DNA of 20,752 nt from DATEHG01 sp035279705 (GTDB taxonomy: Bacteria; Gemmatimonadota; Gemmatimonadetes; Gemmatimonadales; GWC2-71-9): positions 1 to 20,752 of the forward strand of contig DATEHG010000266.1 of NCBI GenBank assembly GCA_035279705.1. The letters are read 5' to 3'. The position numbers and the translations under genes were made by a program. Position 1 is the first letter of the stretch. Each line of letters opens with the position of its first letter. The notes beneath the pieces were generated by a model. It was given only the letters and a program-made list of their open reading frames with translations. It did no database searches and had not been told where the DNA came from. Positions 20,486 to 20,752 of the stretch are shown here, piece by piece.

Positions 20486-20752
20486 ATGGCCGCTCTCCTC
20501 ATCGTCATGCTGGGGCTGGCTGCGCGGCCGGCGGCGATGGTGGCGCAGGGGAAAGACACGGAGCACAGGCCCCTCGCAACCCGGGCCGATCTCGAAGCCC
20601 TGTGGGCCAAGCTCTCGCCGGAACAGCGGACCTATGCGGAGGCGGTGGCGCTCCGCAACCGGCTCGACCAGGGCGATTTCCAGGTGGGAGACCGGGTCGT
20701 CATCCATGTGCGTGGCGATACGGCACTGAGTGACACCTTTACGGTCACGCCG
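20486..20752 (+). CDS. Polysaccharide export protein, Wza/poly-export family (3' truncated by window edge)
   Basis: This frame is open to the window end. It starts with a signal peptide (RLVRG before the ATG, then MAALLIVMLGLAARPAAMVA). TRADLEALWAKLSPEQRTYAEAVALRNRL follows, then QVGDRVVIHVRGDTALSDTFTVTP, which resembles the N-terminal poly-export domain (VGPGDVLxIxVxGxxxLSGxFxV) of outer-membrane Wza-like proteins. It would form the outer-membrane exit of the polysaccharide made with the upstream Wzc-type kinase. The start is uncertain: GTG 20474, TTG 20462 and GTG 20414 are in frame and would add basic residues to the signal peptide. None has a strong Shine-Dalgarno sequence. Confidence 0.75.
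   Translation, partial: MAALLIVMLGLAARPAAMVAQGKDTEHRPLATRADLEALWAKLSPEQRTYAEAVALRNRLDQGDFQVGDRVVIHVRGDTALSDTFTVTP

Noticed and set aside
20427..20729. Closed + strand frame of 100 codons near the right end
   Set aside because: The product is Trp/Arg/Ser-rich nonsense. The frame through ATG 20486 gives a signal peptide and a poly-export domain and stays open to the window end.

Overview
The window is GC-rich, roughly two-thirds G+C by eye, and densely coding, with frequent 1-8 bp gene overlaps. It looks like a chromosomal segment of a Gram-negative bacterium: there is an outer-membrane beta-barrel protein, a lipoprotein-like MltG, a Wzc-type polysaccharide kinase and the start of an outer-membrane polysaccharide export protein. 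Gene content and style suggest Gemmatimonadota, but this is inference; no rRNA or other phylogenetic marker was compared. I see no tRNA, rRNA, CRISPR array, insertion sequence or prophage.

Left part (1-6448) is mainly housekeeping. It holds the 3' end of rho, a long imperfect inverted repeat, then ruvX/yqgF and mltG as an ATGA-coupled pair. thiE and aroH are divergent with interlocking start codons, and aroH is GTGA-coupled to an RlmI-like rRNA methyltransferase. A compact minus-strand operon follows, read from 6448 downwards: an SdpR-like ArsR repressor, an SdpI-like membrane protein and a secreted DUF3887/alpha-beta hydrolase. Each start overlaps the previous stop, and a 20-bp dyad lies just ahead of the repressor gene.

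Middle part (6449-13731) has a 293-aa protein of unknown function with a degenerate methyltransferase-like fold, whose ribosome binding site lies inside a hairpin. A 54-aa small protein with its own ribosome binding site and a strong terminator comes next. Then come the threonine-catabolic pair tdh-kbl, an outer-membrane beta-barrel protein, a 3-methyladenine DNA glycosylase, and a NYN-domain/OST-HTH RNA-binding protein with RG-rich low complexity.

Right part (13732-20752) is the edge of an exopolysaccharide locus with its regulators. A soluble histidine kinase and a sigma54-dependent response regulator form one minus-strand operon. Divergent from it is a Wzc-type co-polymerase/tyrosine kinase, which converges with a receiver protein carrying a degenerate GGDEF domain. 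Divergent from that is a Wza-type export protein cut by the window end.

The most interesting unlisted structure is in the two divergent intergenic regions of this locus. Both carry CTGTTGCGT/ACCTGTTG-type half-sites arranged in dyads, followed downstream by the same 9-mer, TGCGGTATC. Upstream of wzc this 9-mer overlaps a plausible sigma54 -24/-12 promoter. The simplest reading is a local regulon: the sigma54 regulator binds CAAC/GTTG dyads as enhancer sites and switches on both polysaccharide genes. A related dyad lies upstream of the 293-aa unknown gene.
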